The notes: generated by a model from the letters alone, not told the origin. DNA of 48,754 nucleotides from Prolixibacteraceae bacterium (GCA_030602265.1 JAUWAB010000028.1:1-48754); one strand, 5' to 3'; counted from the first letter of the stretch, positions 1 to 8,847 are shown. Numbers and translations are program-made.

Positions 1-217
1 ATTCCTACATAGAAACTTTGTCCATCAAAGGTTTTTTCATTAACTTTCGTCCGCATAAGCTATTATTTTTAATTGTTTGATACATACGCAATTTATGAAA
101 TTTTAGCTTATGCATTTATTTTTCAAACATAACACCTTTGCATGAAAATCTATATCTTTATTAAAATTTTCTCTTAATACTTGGCGTCTTCGTTTCTTTG
201 CGGTAAAATTACAAACT
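1..217. other. AT-rich leader region, no gene seen
   Basis: No convincing coding frame, RNA gene or strong hairpin was seen here. The stretch is very AT-rich up to about 180. Around 181-205 there is a phrase (TTGGCGTCTTCG followed by TTTCTTTGCGG) that resembles dispersed intergenic phrases seen in many bacterial genomes. It lies directly before the acetyltransferase gene and probably contains its promoter, but no full TAnnTTTG box was found. Confidence 0.5.
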
Positions 218-814
218 ATGGAAGATTTCTTTATTCATCAAACGGCGGTGGTCGATGAAGGGGCCTCCATCGGGGCCGGTACCAAAATCTGGCATTTCTG
301 CCATGTATCTTCGGGGTCGGTGATCGGCAACCATTGTGTCCTGGGCCAGAATGTCTTTGTGGCCAGTGAGGTTACCCTGGGCAATAATGTCAAAGTACAG
401 AACAATGTTTCGATATATACCGGCGTAATATGTGAAGATGATGTTTTTTTAGGACCTTCGATGGTGTTCACCAATGTGATCAACCCCAGGAGCACCATTA
501 ACCGGAAAAGTGAATTTATGAAAACCCTGGTGAGGAAAGGGGCATCCATCGGGGCAAACGCTACCATAGTCTGCGGGGTTACCCTCGGACGTTATTGTTT
601 TATCGGAGCCGGTGCCGTGGTTACCCGCGATATTCCCGAATATGCCCTGGTGGTTGGCAATCCTGCCCATCAGGTGGGGTGGATGAGTGAAGCCGGAGAG
701 AAACTGGTGTTCATAGAAAGCCGTTATGCCCAATGTGCGGTTACCGGCGAAAAGTATGTGCTGGAAGGGGGTAAGGTCAGAAAAGTTTCCGGCAATTCAG
801 GTGTAATGGTTTAA
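218..814 (+). CDS. Hexapeptide-repeat sugar N-acetyltransferase, WbpD/WlbB-like
   Basis: Predicted acetyl-CoA-dependent N-acetyltransferase acting on a UDP-3-amino-sugar uronate for cell-surface polysaccharide. The 198-residue protein is mostly a left-handed beta-helix: repeats of the I/V-G-x-x type run from about residue 10 to 155 ([49 protein letters not shown]). The stretch [14 protein letters not shown] followed by [12 protein letters not shown], and the ending [15 protein letters not shown], are characteristic of the WbpD/WlbB family rather than serine or galactoside acetyltransferases. Length matches the family. It converges on a glycosyltransferase gene, which fits surface-glycan work, but the dehydrogenase and aminotransferase partners are not in view. 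The family call is strong; the exact substrate is inferred. Confidence 0.85.
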   Translation: MEDFFIHQTAVVDEGASIGAGTKIWHFCHVSSGSVIGNHCVLGQNVFVASEVTLGNNVKVQNNVSIYTGVICEDDVFLGPSMVFTNVINPRSTINRKSEFMKTLVRKGASIGANATIVCGVTLGRYCFIGAGAVVTRDIPEYALVVGNPAHQVGWMSEAGEKLVFIESRYAQCAVTGEKYVLEGGKVRKVSGNSGVMV

Positions 815-860
815 CCTTTTCCTGAAAACGTTTTCTGATTGTATTCCGTTATCCGAAACT

Positions 861-2162
861 TCAATATTCCCCGGAAAACGGCAGTTGCATAATCTTCCGG
901 GCCAGGTTTTTCCTGGAAAATTTTTCATACCCTTCGGGACTTACCTCCAGTTTGCCTTCCATAAAATCCGACCAGGTTTTCAGGATGTCTGACTTAATAC
1001 CGTCAACCGCATCAAATCCTTGTACATAGCCTGTCCGCGTTTCCCGGATGATGTCCGCAAAATCCCCGTCGGGCGGTCCGATGGCCAGTATGGGCCTGCG
1101 AAGGGCCATATACTCATACATTTTCCCCGGAAGTATTCCCCTGACATTGGGGGCATCGTTCAGCGGTAACAGAAGCAATTGTGATTCAGCCAGAAGCCGG
1201 AGGCCTTCACGGTGTTTCATATGGCCGATCAGAACCAGATGATCACCAAGACCTTCCCTTTCGAGGTCGCGGAGAATGGTGTCGTCGGTCTGGCCGATCA
1301 GCTGTATTCTGAGTTTCATGCCGAACTCAGGATTTTCATTTTTGAGCATGCCTAACGCTTTCCACAATGCCGAAGGATTACGGTCACGGTTGAAGGCCCC
1401 GAAGTGGGAGAGGGTAAAGTGGCTGTAGTCCGGATCAACCTTAAAATCAAAGTCTTCCGGGTCGAATCCGTTATGGATTACCTCCACCTTTCTGCCTGCG
1501 ATCTTCTCCGTGGTTTGTTTCAGGTAGGGGCTGACGGTGGTCACCACATCAGCAGATTGCAGAATCTTTCTCTCCATCCCTCGATGGATCTTGTCGGCCA
1601 AAGAGGTGAGTTTCAGCCGGTGATAGAAATCGATCTCCGTCCAGGGATCCCTGAAATCGGCTAACCAAGGGATCTCCGGGAAATATTTTTTCATTCCGGC
1701 ACCGATCAGGTGCATGCTGTGGGGCGGTCCGGTCGTAACCATCAGGTCGACGGGGTTTTCCTTCAGGTATTTCTTCAGGAATTTCACCGAAGGCCTTACC
1801 CAGAATACGCGCGGATCGGGAATCAGGAAGTTGCCGCGCAGGAAAACGGAGAACCGGTCTTTCCAGTTGCCCCGGGAGGCTTCCGAAATATATCCTGCCT
1901 TGAATTCCGCGGATTTCTTTTTCCCGGTCAGCTTCCGGTAAAGATCATAAGGTTCCCGGATGGGCGTACGGATCACTTCCGTTGCCGGATGGACTTCTCT
2001 CAGCAGACTTTCATCCTGCACCGACGGATCCGGGTTTTCAGGAGTATAAACAACCGGTTGCCAGCCATTTTCGGGAAGATATTTCGACATTTTGAGCCAG
2101 CGCATCACCCCTCCGCCACCGCTGGGGGGCCAGTAATAGGTGATGATGAGTACCCGTTTCAT
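861..2162 (-). CDS. Glycosyltransferase family 4-like protein
   Basis: Predicted retaining GT-B glycosyltransferase of 433 residues, probably moving a nucleotide-activated sugar onto a surface glycan. The N-terminus begins MKRVLIITYYWPPSGGGG, the usual start of GT4-type enzymes with a glycine-rich first loop. A central segment near residues 200-235 (VVTTVSPYLKQT, then VIHNGFDPEDF) is the typical acceptor/donor domain junction. The C-terminal donor domain has LPGKMYEYMALRRPILA near residues 340-360, containing the KxYEYMA glutamate region that binds nucleotide-sugar. No signal peptide is seen, so it is cytoplasmic or membrane-associated. It converges with the acetyltransferase at 218-814 and lies downstream of glyS, separated by a terminator. 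Acceptor and sugar cannot be deduced. Confidence 0.85.
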   Translation of the reverse strand: MKRVLIITYYWPPSGGGGVMRWLKMSKYLPENGWQPVVYTPENPDPSVQDESLLREVHPATEVIRTPIREPYDLYRKLTGKKKSAEFKAGYISEASRGNWKDRFSVFLRGNFLIPDPRVFWVRPSVKFLKKYLKENPVDLMVTTGPPHSMHLIGAGMKKYFPEIPWLADFRDPWTEIDFYHRLKLTSLADKIHRGMERKILQSADVVTTVSPYLKQTTEKIAGRKVEVIHNGFDPEDFDFKVDPDYSHFTLSHFGAFNRDRNPSALWKALGMLKNENPEFGMKLRIQLIGQTDDTILRDLEREGLGDHLVLIGHMKHREGLRLLAESQLLLLPLNDAPNVRGILPGKMYEYMALRRPILAIGPPDGDFADIIRETRTGYVQGFDAVDGIKSDILKTWSDFMEGKLEVSPEGYEKFSRKNLARKIMQLPFSGEY

Positions 2163-2197
2163 ATTCCTGGAGTTTTTAATTCCGAATGATATGGAAT

Positions 2198-2221
2198 AAA
2201 AAGGCGGCCAATTTTGCCGCC
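2198..2221 (-). terminator. Rho-independent terminator after glyS
   Basis: Read on the minus strand, GGCGGC and GCCGCC form a 6-bp stem with a 7-nt loop (2203-2208 with 2216-2221), followed by a run of Ts (A-run at 2198-2202 on the plus strand). It lies 8 bases past the glyS stop codon and before the glycosyltransferase gene, so it should separate the two transcripts. Confidence 0.75.
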
Positions 2222-2228
2222 CTTGTAT

Positions 2229-3782
2229 TTATTTCAGTTTTTCAAATAATCTCCTGAAGCTGACTTCACCTGAGATAATATCCCGAAGGTTTTCAACCGG
2301 AACGCGTTCCTGCTCCATGGTATCCCTGTAGCGGATGGTTACCGTGTTGTCCTGCATGGTCTGGTGGTCGACCGTCACACAGAAAGGTGTCCCGATGGCA
2401 TCCTGCCGCCGGTATCTCTTGCCAATGGAGTCTTTCTCGTCGTATTGGCAATTGAAATCGAACTTGAGGTGGTCGATGATCTCCCTGGCTTTTTCGGGCA
2501 GCCCTTCCTTCTTAACCAGTGGCATAACGGCCAGTTTAACAGGAGCAAGCACTGCCGGAATCCTCAGTACCGTGCGGATGTCTTTTTCCCCGTTGGCACC
2601 CGTGACCTCTTCCTCATGGTAGGCCGCGGATATTACCTGAAGAAACATACGGTCCACACCGATCGAGGTTTCCACCACATAAGGAACATACGACTCGTTC
2701 AGTTCAGGATCGAAATACCTGAGTTTTTTCCCTGAGAATTGTTCGTGCTGGGACAGGTCAAAGTCAGTTCTCGAATGGATTCCCTCCACCTCCTTGAATC
2801 CGAAGGGGAACCGGAATTCCACATCGACGGCTGCATTGGCGTAGTGGGCGAGTTTTTCATGCTCGTGAAAACGGTAGTTCTCAGCCCCGAATCCAAGTGC
2901 CTGGTGCCATTTCATGCGGGTCGTTTTCCATTGCTCGAACCAGTCGAGTTCAGTGCCCGGTTTCACGAAGAACTGGAGTTCCATCTGTTCAAATTCGCGC
3001 ATCCTGAAAATAAACTGCCTGGCCACGATTTCATTGCGGAAGGCCTTTCCGATCTGGGCAATCCCGAACGGGATCTTCATCCTGCCGGTTTTCTGTACAT
3101 TCAGGTAATTCACGAAGATCCCCTGTGCCGTTTCGGGCCTGAGAAACACCTTCATGGCCCCGTCGGCAGTCGATCCCATCTCAGTAGAGAACATCAGGTT
3201 GAACTGGCGTACATCGGTCCAGTTGCGCGTACCTGATATCGGACACGCGATCTCATTATCGATGATAATCTGTTTCAACTCTTCCAGGTTGCTGTCGTTC
3301 AGGGCATTGCTGAAGCGTTGGTGCAGCTCATCCCACTTCTGCTGGTTCTCCAGAACCCGGGCATTGGTTGTTCTGAACTGCTGCTCATCGAAAGCCTCTC
3401 CGAAACGCTTACGGGCCTTGTCGACCTCTTTCTGGATCTTGTCTTCGATTTTGGCTAACTGTTCTTCGATCAGAACGTCGGCACGGTATCTTTTTTTGGA
3501 GTCTTTGTTATCAATAAGCGGATCATTGAAGGCATCCACATGGCCGGACGCTTTCCAGATGGTGGGATGCATAAAAATGGCCGAATCGATACCTACCACG
3601 TTTTCGTGAAGGAGTACCATACTGTCCCACCAGTATTTTTTGATATTGTTTTTCAGCTCCACGCCATACTGACCATAGTCATACACAGCACTGAGCCCGT
3701 CATAAATTTCACTCGACTGAAATACATAGCCATACTCTTTGCAGTGGGCTACCAATTTTTTAAACACATCTTCCTGAGCCAT
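2229..3782 (-). CDS. glyS: Glycyl-tRNA synthetase, single-chain (alpha2, eukaryote-like) type
   Basis: Class II aminoacyl-tRNA synthetase that charges tRNA-Gly. The 517-residue length and sequence fit the homodimeric type, not the two-subunit glyQ/glyS type. Motif-2 region is seen as RPETAQGIF then KIPFGIAQIGKAFRNE and RMREFEQMELQFF around residues 215-270; the end of the catalytic core has VVETSIGVDRMFL (motif 3 region) near residue 370. The C-terminal anticodon-binding domain starts around 410 (LAPVKLAVMPLVKK). The start at 3782 gives MAQEDVFKKLVAHCKEYGYVFQSSEIY, the standard family N-terminus. Upstream on the same strand is a small DUF4834-like gene 41 bases away, possibly co-transcribed. 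Confidence 0.96.
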   Translation of the reverse strand: MAQEDVFKKLVAHCKEYGYVFQSSEIYDGLSAVYDYGQYGVELKNNIKKYWWDSMVLLHENVVGIDSAIFMHPTIWKASGHVDAFNDPLIDNKDSKKRYRADVLIEEQLAKIEDKIQKEVDKARKRFGEAFDEQQFRTTNARVLENQQKWDELHQRFSNALNDSNLEELKQIIIDNEIACPISGTRNWTDVRQFNLMFSTEMGSTADGAMKVFLRPETAQGIFVNYLNVQKTGRMKIPFGIAQIGKAFRNEIVARQFIFRMREFEQMELQFFVKPGTELDWFEQWKTTRMKWHQALGFGAENYRFHEHEKLAHYANAAVDVEFRFPFGFKEVEGIHSRTDFDLSQHEQFSGKKLRYFDPELNESYVPYVVETSIGVDRMFLQVISAAYHEEEVTGANGEKDIRTVLRIPAVLAPVKLAVMPLVKKEGLPEKAREIIDHLKFDFNCQYDEKDSIGKRYRRQDAIGTPFCVTVDHQTMQDNTVTIRYRDTMEQERVPVENLRDIISGEVSFRRLFEKLK

Positions 3783-3823
3783 AAAATCTATCTAATTTTT
3801 TTTGAATCGGTAAAATAAGTGAA

Positions 3824-4093
3824 TTAATCGACTTCCTCGAAATCGACGTATTCCCCTGATTGGGCATTGCGGTTATTTTGGTTTGGTTTTTTTTCAATGG
3901 TAACTTCCCCTTCACGTTTACCCTGGCGCTGCTGTTCACGCATCTGCTGCTGCATCCTTGCCTGCATGTCATTGATGGTTTTCCTCAAAAGGAGGGGTAC
4001 CACGAAACGGGTAATCAACCGCACTGCATAGAAAATGATGAGCAGTATCAGAACGGTCCGGATAAATCCAATTAAAAGTATTGTCGGGATCAT
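3824..4093 (-). CDS. Small membrane protein, DUF4834-like
   Basis: 89-residue protein with one N-terminal hydrophobic helix (residues about 3-35, with ILLIGFIRTVLILLIIF), a charged glutamine-rich segment (MQARMQQQMREQQRQ) and an acidic tail ending DFEEVD. This layout matches the uncharacterised Bacteroidota family DUF4834, often found beside housekeeping genes. It is likely an inner-membrane protein with a cytoplasmic coiled segment. No function is known or inferred. It shares orientation with glyS, 41 bases downstream. Confidence 0.75.
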   Translation of the reverse strand: MIPTILLIGFIRTVLILLIIFYAVRLITRFVVPLLLRKTINDMQARMQQQMREQQRQGKREGEVTIEKKPNQNNRNAQSGEYVDFEEVD

Positions 4094-4202
4094 TTCAATC
4101 TATTCCTTTATTTAAAATGTATAATGGCCTGCAAAGGTACAAATTAATTTACTGAAGCGCATAAGGCCGGTTTCAGCTGGCTGATTATTAATCGTTTCGT
4201 AA

Positions 4203-5510
4203 TTAATTGTATCCGGCCATCTCGGGGATGGATACCCACTCCATCAGTTTGTCGGTCACCATCCGTTTGTTGTATTCATCTAATCCTGAAATCCGGATAC
4301 CATGGCTTGCCCCCGGTTGTACTATCCGGAGAAAATTTTCCCTGGCTGGAGGTATAATTCCGCTGGCAGTCCAGGGATCATTGCCTCCATATATAAAAAT
4401 CATGCGGGCATCGGTGGTTTCCAGAAAGGCCTTGGTTTTCAGCACCGAAGTTTCATCAAATTCCGTGGAATAACCCTCCGGGAGGAAAAGCCTTTCAAGG
4501 TAATTCTCTGCTGTTTTTATCGTAAGCATTCTGCGGAATGGCCGCGTGTCGTAACCGTAGTATCCCAGTTCCCTGGCAGCCTGCACGAAGAACGACCCGA
4601 TCCTCTCCAGTCCCTCCAGTGAGAAATAATCTGGGGAAGATATTTTTATGAAGTGGGCAAAAACAACCTCATCCGTAGCTTTTGTGGATGGGATCTGCCC
4701 CGGATCTGTGCCCCACTGCCAGAAGGCAAAACTGTATTCCAGCACACAGAAATCATAGATTTCATCCAATCCGGCATTAAAAGTATACTGTTTTTCCTCC
4801 ACCAGTTTCCGGAACATCGGCATCAGGGTGGCCCTGCGCTTCAAGACCTCTTTCTGGAACTCTTCTACCTTCTTCCGCTGGCTTTTGGTACCCACCACCT
4901 TTTTAATATAGGGTTCATGGCGGCCGTCCTCCACCCCGAAATTGAAAGGGGCCACATAGGAAACCGATACGTCAACATCTTCAGGGTAAAATACCCGGTG
5001 GAGCAGGGCCGTCTGACCTCCCTTGCTGATACCCGTGTTTACCCAGCTTCCGGTGAGGTAAGGTTTGAGCAATCTGACCACCCGGTGATGGTCCCCGGCC
5101 GCGTTTTCAACGGTAAGGTATTGCCAGTCAACAGGTATAGGCCAGGACTGTCCGAAATAGCGGTGCTCTACCACGACCTGGCTCGACGACAGTATCGGGC
5201 ACAGTTCGTTCAGGTATCCCTGATTCGCACCGTAACCAGCTGTATATCCCTCGGTTACCAAAACAACAGGGGCATCGGGTTGACGAACCGAAATAAATAC
5301 CCTCTGTAAAAATGTGCCTGACTCCGGACGGGTATGATCGAACGGCTGTCGAAGTTTTACCTGGACAGCCTCCGTGAAAAAACTGTTCGGGGTCATTTCC
5401 TGAATGTCTTCCACCTCCGGAAATTGTTTCAGGTAATCCAGCAGGGAGCCAGCCTGCGCTGCGTTCAGGGTGAACCAGACCTGAAAAAACAGAAAGAGAA
5501 ATTGTTTCAT
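4203..5510 (-). CDS. Secreted S37/S28-type serine peptidase (tripeptidyl aminopeptidase-like)
   Basis: Predicted exported alpha/beta-hydrolase peptidase of 435 residues. A signal peptide is clear (MKQFLFLFFQVWFTLNAAQA). The nucleophile elbow is GISKGG with Ser162; probable partners are Asp378 in GGNDPW and His403 in GASHG, in the order expected for this fold. The motif VVVEHRYFGQSWP near residues 112-124 is shared by S28 and S37 peptidases, whose members trim peptides from the N-terminus, often at proline. The overall pattern best fits PS-10/S37 proteins, but activity could be an esterase or other peptidase. It stands alone, divergent from the cyclophilin gene. Confidence 0.82.
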   Translation of the reverse strand: MKQFLFLFFQVWFTLNAAQAGSLLDYLKQFPEVEDIQEMTPNSFFTEAVQVKLRQPFDHTRPESGTFLQRVFISVRQPDAPVVLVTEGYTAGYGANQGYLNELCPILSSSQVVVEHRYFGQSWPIPVDWQYLTVENAAGDHHRVVRLLKPYLTGSWVNTGISKGGQTALLHRVFYPEDVDVSVSYVAPFNFGVEDGRHEPYIKKVVGTKSQRKKVEEFQKEVLKRRATLMPMFRKLVEEKQYTFNAGLDEIYDFCVLEYSFAFWQWGTDPGQIPSTKATDEVVFAHFIKISSPDYFSLEGLERIGSFFVQAARELGYYGYDTRPFRRMLTIKTAENYLERLFLPEGYSTEFDETSVLKTKAFLETTDARMIFIYGGNDPWTASGIIPPARENFLRIVQPGASHGIRISGLDEYNKRMVTDKLMEWVSIPEMAGYN

Positions 5511-5618
5511 ATTGAATTCAAATAAGGCCCTAAAATACTTACTTTGTCTTAATTCTGCCTGTTAAATCCTGAAATCAGTCGGAATGAATCAGGTAAACAA
5601 CCATTTTCTCCACAAATC

Positions 5619-6206
5619 ATGAGGTACAATATGTATTTATTCTTTCTCCTGATGGTGTTGCTTCTGAACGGAGGTTGCAAAAGAGACAGTCTGCCCGTTG
5701 TGGAAGTAGTCACCGAAGCCGGATCTTTTGTTCTCGAAATTGATACCGTCCGTGCACCGCTGACGGCCGGGAATTTCCTCTGGCATGTTCAGGAAGGCAC
5801 CTTTGAGCAGGGCGTGTTTTATCGTACGGTTCGCCCGGACAATCAGCCCGGTAACAAGATAACGATTGAGGTGGTTCAGGGCGGGCTGTTTGCCGACAGC
5901 CTGATTGCCAGGTATCCGGTTATTCTGCATGAAACTACTGCCTCCACAGGAATCAGACATCTGGATGGGGTGGTCAGTATGGCCAGAAATGAACCCGGGA
6001 CAGCCTCCACCGAGTTCTTTATCTGTATCGGAGATCAGCCGGAGTTGGATTATGGCGGTAAAAGAAATCCCGACGGACAGGGTTTTGCAGCATTTGGAAG
6101 GGTAATCCGGGGCATGGAAACCATCCTGAAGATACAACAGATGCCCGATTCGGGTCAATATCTGAACAACCCGCCCGGGATTATTTCAGTCAGAAGGTTG
6201 AATTGA
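5619..6206 (+). CDS. Cyclophilin-type peptidyl-prolyl isomerase lipoprotein
   Basis: 195-residue predicted lipoprotein: hydrophobic N-terminus followed by LNGGC with Cys20 as lipidation site. The mature part is a short cyclophilin domain that would catalyse cis-trans isomerisation of Xaa-Pro bonds in periplasmic or surface proteins. Family marks are APLTAGNFLWHV, GVFYRTVRP, GVVSMARNEPGTASTEFFICIGDQPELDYGG (continuous, given here in pieces: GVVSMAR, TASTEFFI, QPELDYGG) and the C-terminal FGRVIRGMETILKIQ. The canonical FHRVI at the active site reads FYRTV, so the usual catalytic arginine is kept while the preceding His is changed. It converges with the small gene at 6212. Confidence 0.88.
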   Translation: MRYNMYLFFLLMVLLLNGGCKRDSLPVVEVVTEAGSFVLEIDTVRAPLTAGNFLWHVQEGTFEQGVFYRTVRPDNQPGNKITIEVVQGGLFADSLIARYPVILHETTASTGIRHLDGVVSMARNEPGTASTEFFICIGDQPELDYGGKRNPDGQGFAAFGRVIRGMETILKIQQMPDSGQYLNNPPGIISVRRLN

Positions 6207-6211
6207 CCAGG

Positions 6212-6403
6212 TCAGGCAGCCTTATACCGGAAAACCTTGTCAATAATTTCAGGGTAGGCATGGTAAAATTTCACGTAACACCATTTTTTCAGTTCTTCCA
6301 GTTCCTGCGGATTCATCCATCCGATACACTTGACAAGTTCCTTCCTGAACAGTTCCTCGCTGAAACTAACTTTGGGAAGAATGGTTTTCGCATATTCTAT
6401 CAT
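6212..6403 (-). CDS. Small conserved Bacteroidota protein of unknown function
   Basis: 63-residue soluble, helix-rich protein without signal peptide. It reads as natural protein, with an amphipathic pattern and the segment LEELKKWCYVKF, and it resembles short proteins of this size scattered in Bacteroidota genomes. Its stop lies five bases from the cyclophilin stop in the opposite direction. I cannot assign a function. The opposite-strand frame over the same bases looks like a shadow. Confidence 0.65.
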   Translation of the reverse strand: MIEYAKTILPKVSFSEELFRKELVKCIGWMNPQELEELKKWCYVKFYHAYPEIIDKVFRYKAA

Positions 6404-6503
6404 GGCCTGTGGTTTATAAATTCTCTACTAAAATAACTATCCGTTTTGGCATTTCGTATGCTGCAAAACATACCTTAACATTGTTTAACGAATTCAGACA
6501 AAT

Positions 6504-6535
6504 TTGTATGAATTACAATTTATTGGCTAATTTTG
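6504..6535 (+). promoter_or_regulatory. Bacteroidota promoter for the hemerythrin-luxR pair
   Basis: TTG at 6504-6506 and TAATTTTG at 6528-6535, separated by 21 bases, match the -33/-7 promoter of Bacteroidota. The expected transcription start near 6541 lies 12-13 bases before the ATG at 6554, giving a very short leader. Confidence 0.7.
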
Positions 6536-6553
6536 TAATAAATATTCTTTGAA

Positions 6554-7276
6554 ATGGAACTTTTTACCAGGGATGACAAACTCAGTACGGTGATTATCAA
6601 CAACCAGCATCTGCTGCCGGTACTCAACCGGTTTGAGATCAGGCTCGGGTTTGGTGATGCCACCATTGCGGAAATATGTTCGGCCAGAAATATTAACCTG
6701 CCGTTTTTTCTTGATATTATCAACGCATTTCACAATCCGGATTATTTTCCGGAAGCAGAATTGCTGACCATATCCCCGACCCTGATCGTGGATTACCTGC
6801 AGAGGACCCACCACTACTATCTTCACTGGTTGTTGCCCAAAATAGAAAACCAGCTGGAGAGCCTGATCCTCTCTGGTAAGCCAAACGATGAAAACCTTAA
6901 GTTGCTGAGGATTTTTTTCAGGAAATACAAGAAAGAGCTTCTGGCCCATATCATGGATGAGGAAGAATCGGTGTTCCCATACGTGCTGAACCTTACGGAA
7001 GCCTACGAAACCGACGGCATTATACCCGAGAGTATCAGGGGCAAATCGATTCTGGCGTATGAAAAGGAGCATTCAGATGTAGATACCAAGCTGAACGACC
7101 TCAAAAACCTGGTAATCAAGTTTCTGGTTGCCGATTACGACGATAATCTGTGTAATGAATTTCTGATTACATTGCTGAGATTTGAGAAAGACCTGATTGA
7201 CCATGCGCGGATTGAGGATAAGATTTTGGTACCCGTGGTTGCCCGTATTGAAAAGCTGATGCACCATGGAAAGTAA
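6554..7276 (+). CDS. RIC/YtfE-like di-iron hemerythrin-domain protein lacking the Cys pair
   Basis: 240-residue cytoplasmic protein with the architecture of RIC (YtfE/ScdA), proteins that carry a non-haem di-iron centre and help recover iron-sulfur proteins after nitric oxide or oxidative damage. The C-terminal four-helix domain keeps all expected ligands in family spacing: His87, His132 with Glu136, His173, His217 with Glu221. The N-terminal about 60 residues resemble the DUF542 segment (RFEIRLGFGDATIAEIC), but where RIC proteins have a Cys-Cys-Gly-Gly core this protein has RLGFGD, so the thiol pair is missing. It overlaps the following luxR-type gene by 11 bases, so both are co-translated and likely function together. 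Role in stress sensing rather than repair is an inference. Confidence 0.85.
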   Translation: MELFTRDDKLSTVIINNQHLLPVLNRFEIRLGFGDATIAEICSARNINLPFFLDIINAFHNPDYFPEAELLTISPTLIVDYLQRTHHYYLHWLLPKIENQLESLILSGKPNDENLKLLRIFFRKYKKELLAHIMDEEESVFPYVLNLTEAYETDGIIPESIRGKSILAYEKEHSDVDTKLNDLKNLVIKFLVADYDDNLCNEFLITLLRFEKDLIDHARIEDKILVPVVARIEKLMHHGK

Positions 7277-7841
7277 AATTGCTGTTGTCCACCGCTCTGA
7301 GATAGTCAGGCGTGGGCTTGTTGCCGTTTTAAATCCTATCTGGAAAAGTGATATTGTTCAGAGCGAAAGCGTTGAGCTTTTTCTGGCACTTGGCTATTGC
7401 AACACCTGCCGGTCGTTGGTTTTCCTGGATGCGGAGTTTTCCGTTCAATCAGACAAAATTCCCGGAAAGACATCACTGGTTCCGGTTTATTATTTACCTC
7501 CACCTGTCCCGGAACCTGAACAGCCGGTTTATATCAGTCTGATGTCGGATTATGAGGAACTCCGGAAAATTGTAGACGATTTTAAATCTCAAGATGCTTC
7601 CGGAGGACTTAACGAAAACGAACTTACCCAGCGTGAAACGGAAATTCTCAGGCAGGTGGCTATGGGATATTCCAACAAGGAGATTGCCGACAGCTTGTTT
7701 ATCAGCATACATACGGTTATCACCCACCGCAAGAACATCACTGGGAAACTGGGAATAAAGTCGATTTCCGGCTTGACGGTATACGCCATCATTAATCACC
7801 TCATTGATCCGGACCTTATCGATCCTGAAAAGCTGATCTGA
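7266..7841 (+). CDS. LuxR-type transcription regulator with degenerate receiver-like domain
   Basis: 191-residue regulator. The C-terminal domain (about residues 118-180) is a clear LuxR/NarL helix-turn-helix: LTQRETEILRQVAMG, NKEIADSLFISIHTVITHR, then a dimer/helix segment. The N-terminal about 100 residues start like a response-regulator receiver (KIAVVHRSEIVRRGL, then SLVFLDAEF with Asp55), but the usual acidic pair after the first strand is replaced by His-Arg-Ser. It also carries CNTC at residues 45-48. It therefore may not be controlled by ordinary phosphorylation. It shares a transcript and an 11-base overlap with the di-iron protein gene, suggesting that the hemerythrin protein or its redox state controls this regulator. 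Its targets are unknown. Confidence 0.85.
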   Translation: MESKIAVVHRSEIVRRGLVAVLNPIWKSDIVQSESVELFLALGYCNTCRSLVFLDAEFSVQSDKIPGKTSLVPVYYLPPPVPEPEQPVYISLMSDYEELRKIVDDFKSQDASGGLNENELTQRETEILRQVAMGYSNKEIADSLFISIHTVITHRKNITGKLGIKSISGLTVYAIINHLIDPDLIDPEKLI

Positions 7842-7857
7842 GGAAAATCCTGTTGAT

Positions 7858-8847
7858 TTATTGAATATTTACCGGATAGCATATCCGGGTTACCCAGGCC
7901 GAAGGATCTGCTTCGGATGTGGCACTGGTCACAAAAATTTCCATTGGTGGTCCGCTCAGGGTGAATCCCCTTTCGCTGATCCATTGCTGGACTGCATCAT
8001 GTCCTTTTTGCAGGTTATCGTAATTTCCGACGTACTCGGTTATGATGCAGTCGGATTCGGGAAAGGTCCCTGAGAGGATAATCCCCCGGTTGTCTGTCAC
8101 TTTTTCAATGGGAAACCCGCACTCTATGTCAACCCGCTCTTCGCCCATCGAATGGTAAACGGCGTAGGCATGGCCGATGATGTTGTAAGAGGTTTCTCCC
8201 GATTGACTGATCAGCTGCTCATACATCTTACCCATTGACTCACTCAGCTCTTCCCAGGGGATCTGGCGGCGGATGCTTACAAAAGGGAAAGCTGATATTA
8301 CCCCCTGCTCAACCACCTGAATTCCCTGTGAATGCCAGAGTTCAGCCATTTCGCGGAGATTGACGGCCGCTTTACGTACTTGTCTTTTTGTATCAAGCCA
8401 CAGAAATATACTCTTCCAGCCTTCAGATTTCAATCCCGAATTCCAGGTGAGCATGGTTCTTTCTTCATGCTGTTGTATTTGTATTGCTGACAAAACAAAT
8501 CCTTTATCCCTGAAATCCATGGCTATTTCGATAAGTTGGTGCGGGTCTGACTTTACAATGGTAAACCGTTGGGCCGGTGTGCTGCTGTTTCCGTGTATCC
8601 ACTCTGCTGTCCCGCCCCTACCGAATCCTACGTTCCGGTAAATGGGCAAAGGCATCTCCCTGATATTCCAGGGAGACCAGAGTTCCCAGTTCCTGAGATC
8701 ATTCAACTGAACAAATACTACCCTGGCAGGGGCGTTAATTCCTGATGAATGCCTGATATTGAGTGTTTCAGGAAGGGTGTATGGTATGATGAGCCATATG
8801 ATCAGGATGATCGAGATAAACACCATCGGATTGCGATATTTTGCCAT
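7858..8847 (-). CDS. Membrane-anchored SRPBCC plus GyrI-like small-molecule-binding protein
   Basis: 329-residue protein with three parts: an N-terminal transmembrane anchor (about residues 8-26, VFISIILIIWLIIPYTL), a START/SRPBCC polyketide-cyclase-like domain (about 30-170, with FVQLNDLRNWELWSPW and TMLTWNSGLKSEGWKSIF), and a C-terminal GyrI/AraC effector-binding-like domain (about 180-329, with DIECGFPIEKV and ISERGFTLSGPP). Both fold types bind hydrophobic or drug-like ligands in a cavity. No catalytic residues are evident. It converges on the luxR-type gene with 16 bases between stops. The tandem of these domains is common in Bacteroidota with no known substrate. Confidence 0.8.
   Translation of the reverse strand: MAKYRNPMVFISIILIIWLIIPYTLPETLNIRHSSGINAPARVVFVQLNDLRNWELWSPWNIREMPLPIYRNVGFGRGGTAEWIHGNSSTPAQRFTIVKSDPHQLIEIAMDFRDKGFVLSAIQIQQHEERTMLTWNSGLKSEGWKSIFLWLDTKRQVRKAAVNLREMAELWHSQGIQVVEQGVISAFPFVSIRRQIPWEELSESMGKMYEQLISQSGETSYNIIGHAYAVYHSMGEERVDIECGFPIEKVTDNRGIILSGTFPESDCIITEYVGNYDNLQKGHDAVQQWISERGFTLSGPPMEIFVTSATSEADPSAWVTRICYPVNIQ

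Noticed and set aside
824-835. Palindrome GAAAACGTTTTC with the AAACGTTT core of the LacI operators
   Set aside because: It sits between two convergent genes, lacks the CCGC/GCGG arms and has no promoter beside it, so regulation by the LacI protein is unlikely.
1710-2189. 159-codon plus-strand frame
   Set aside because: Antisense to the GT4 glycosyltransferase N-terminal domain; no start signal or family resemblance.
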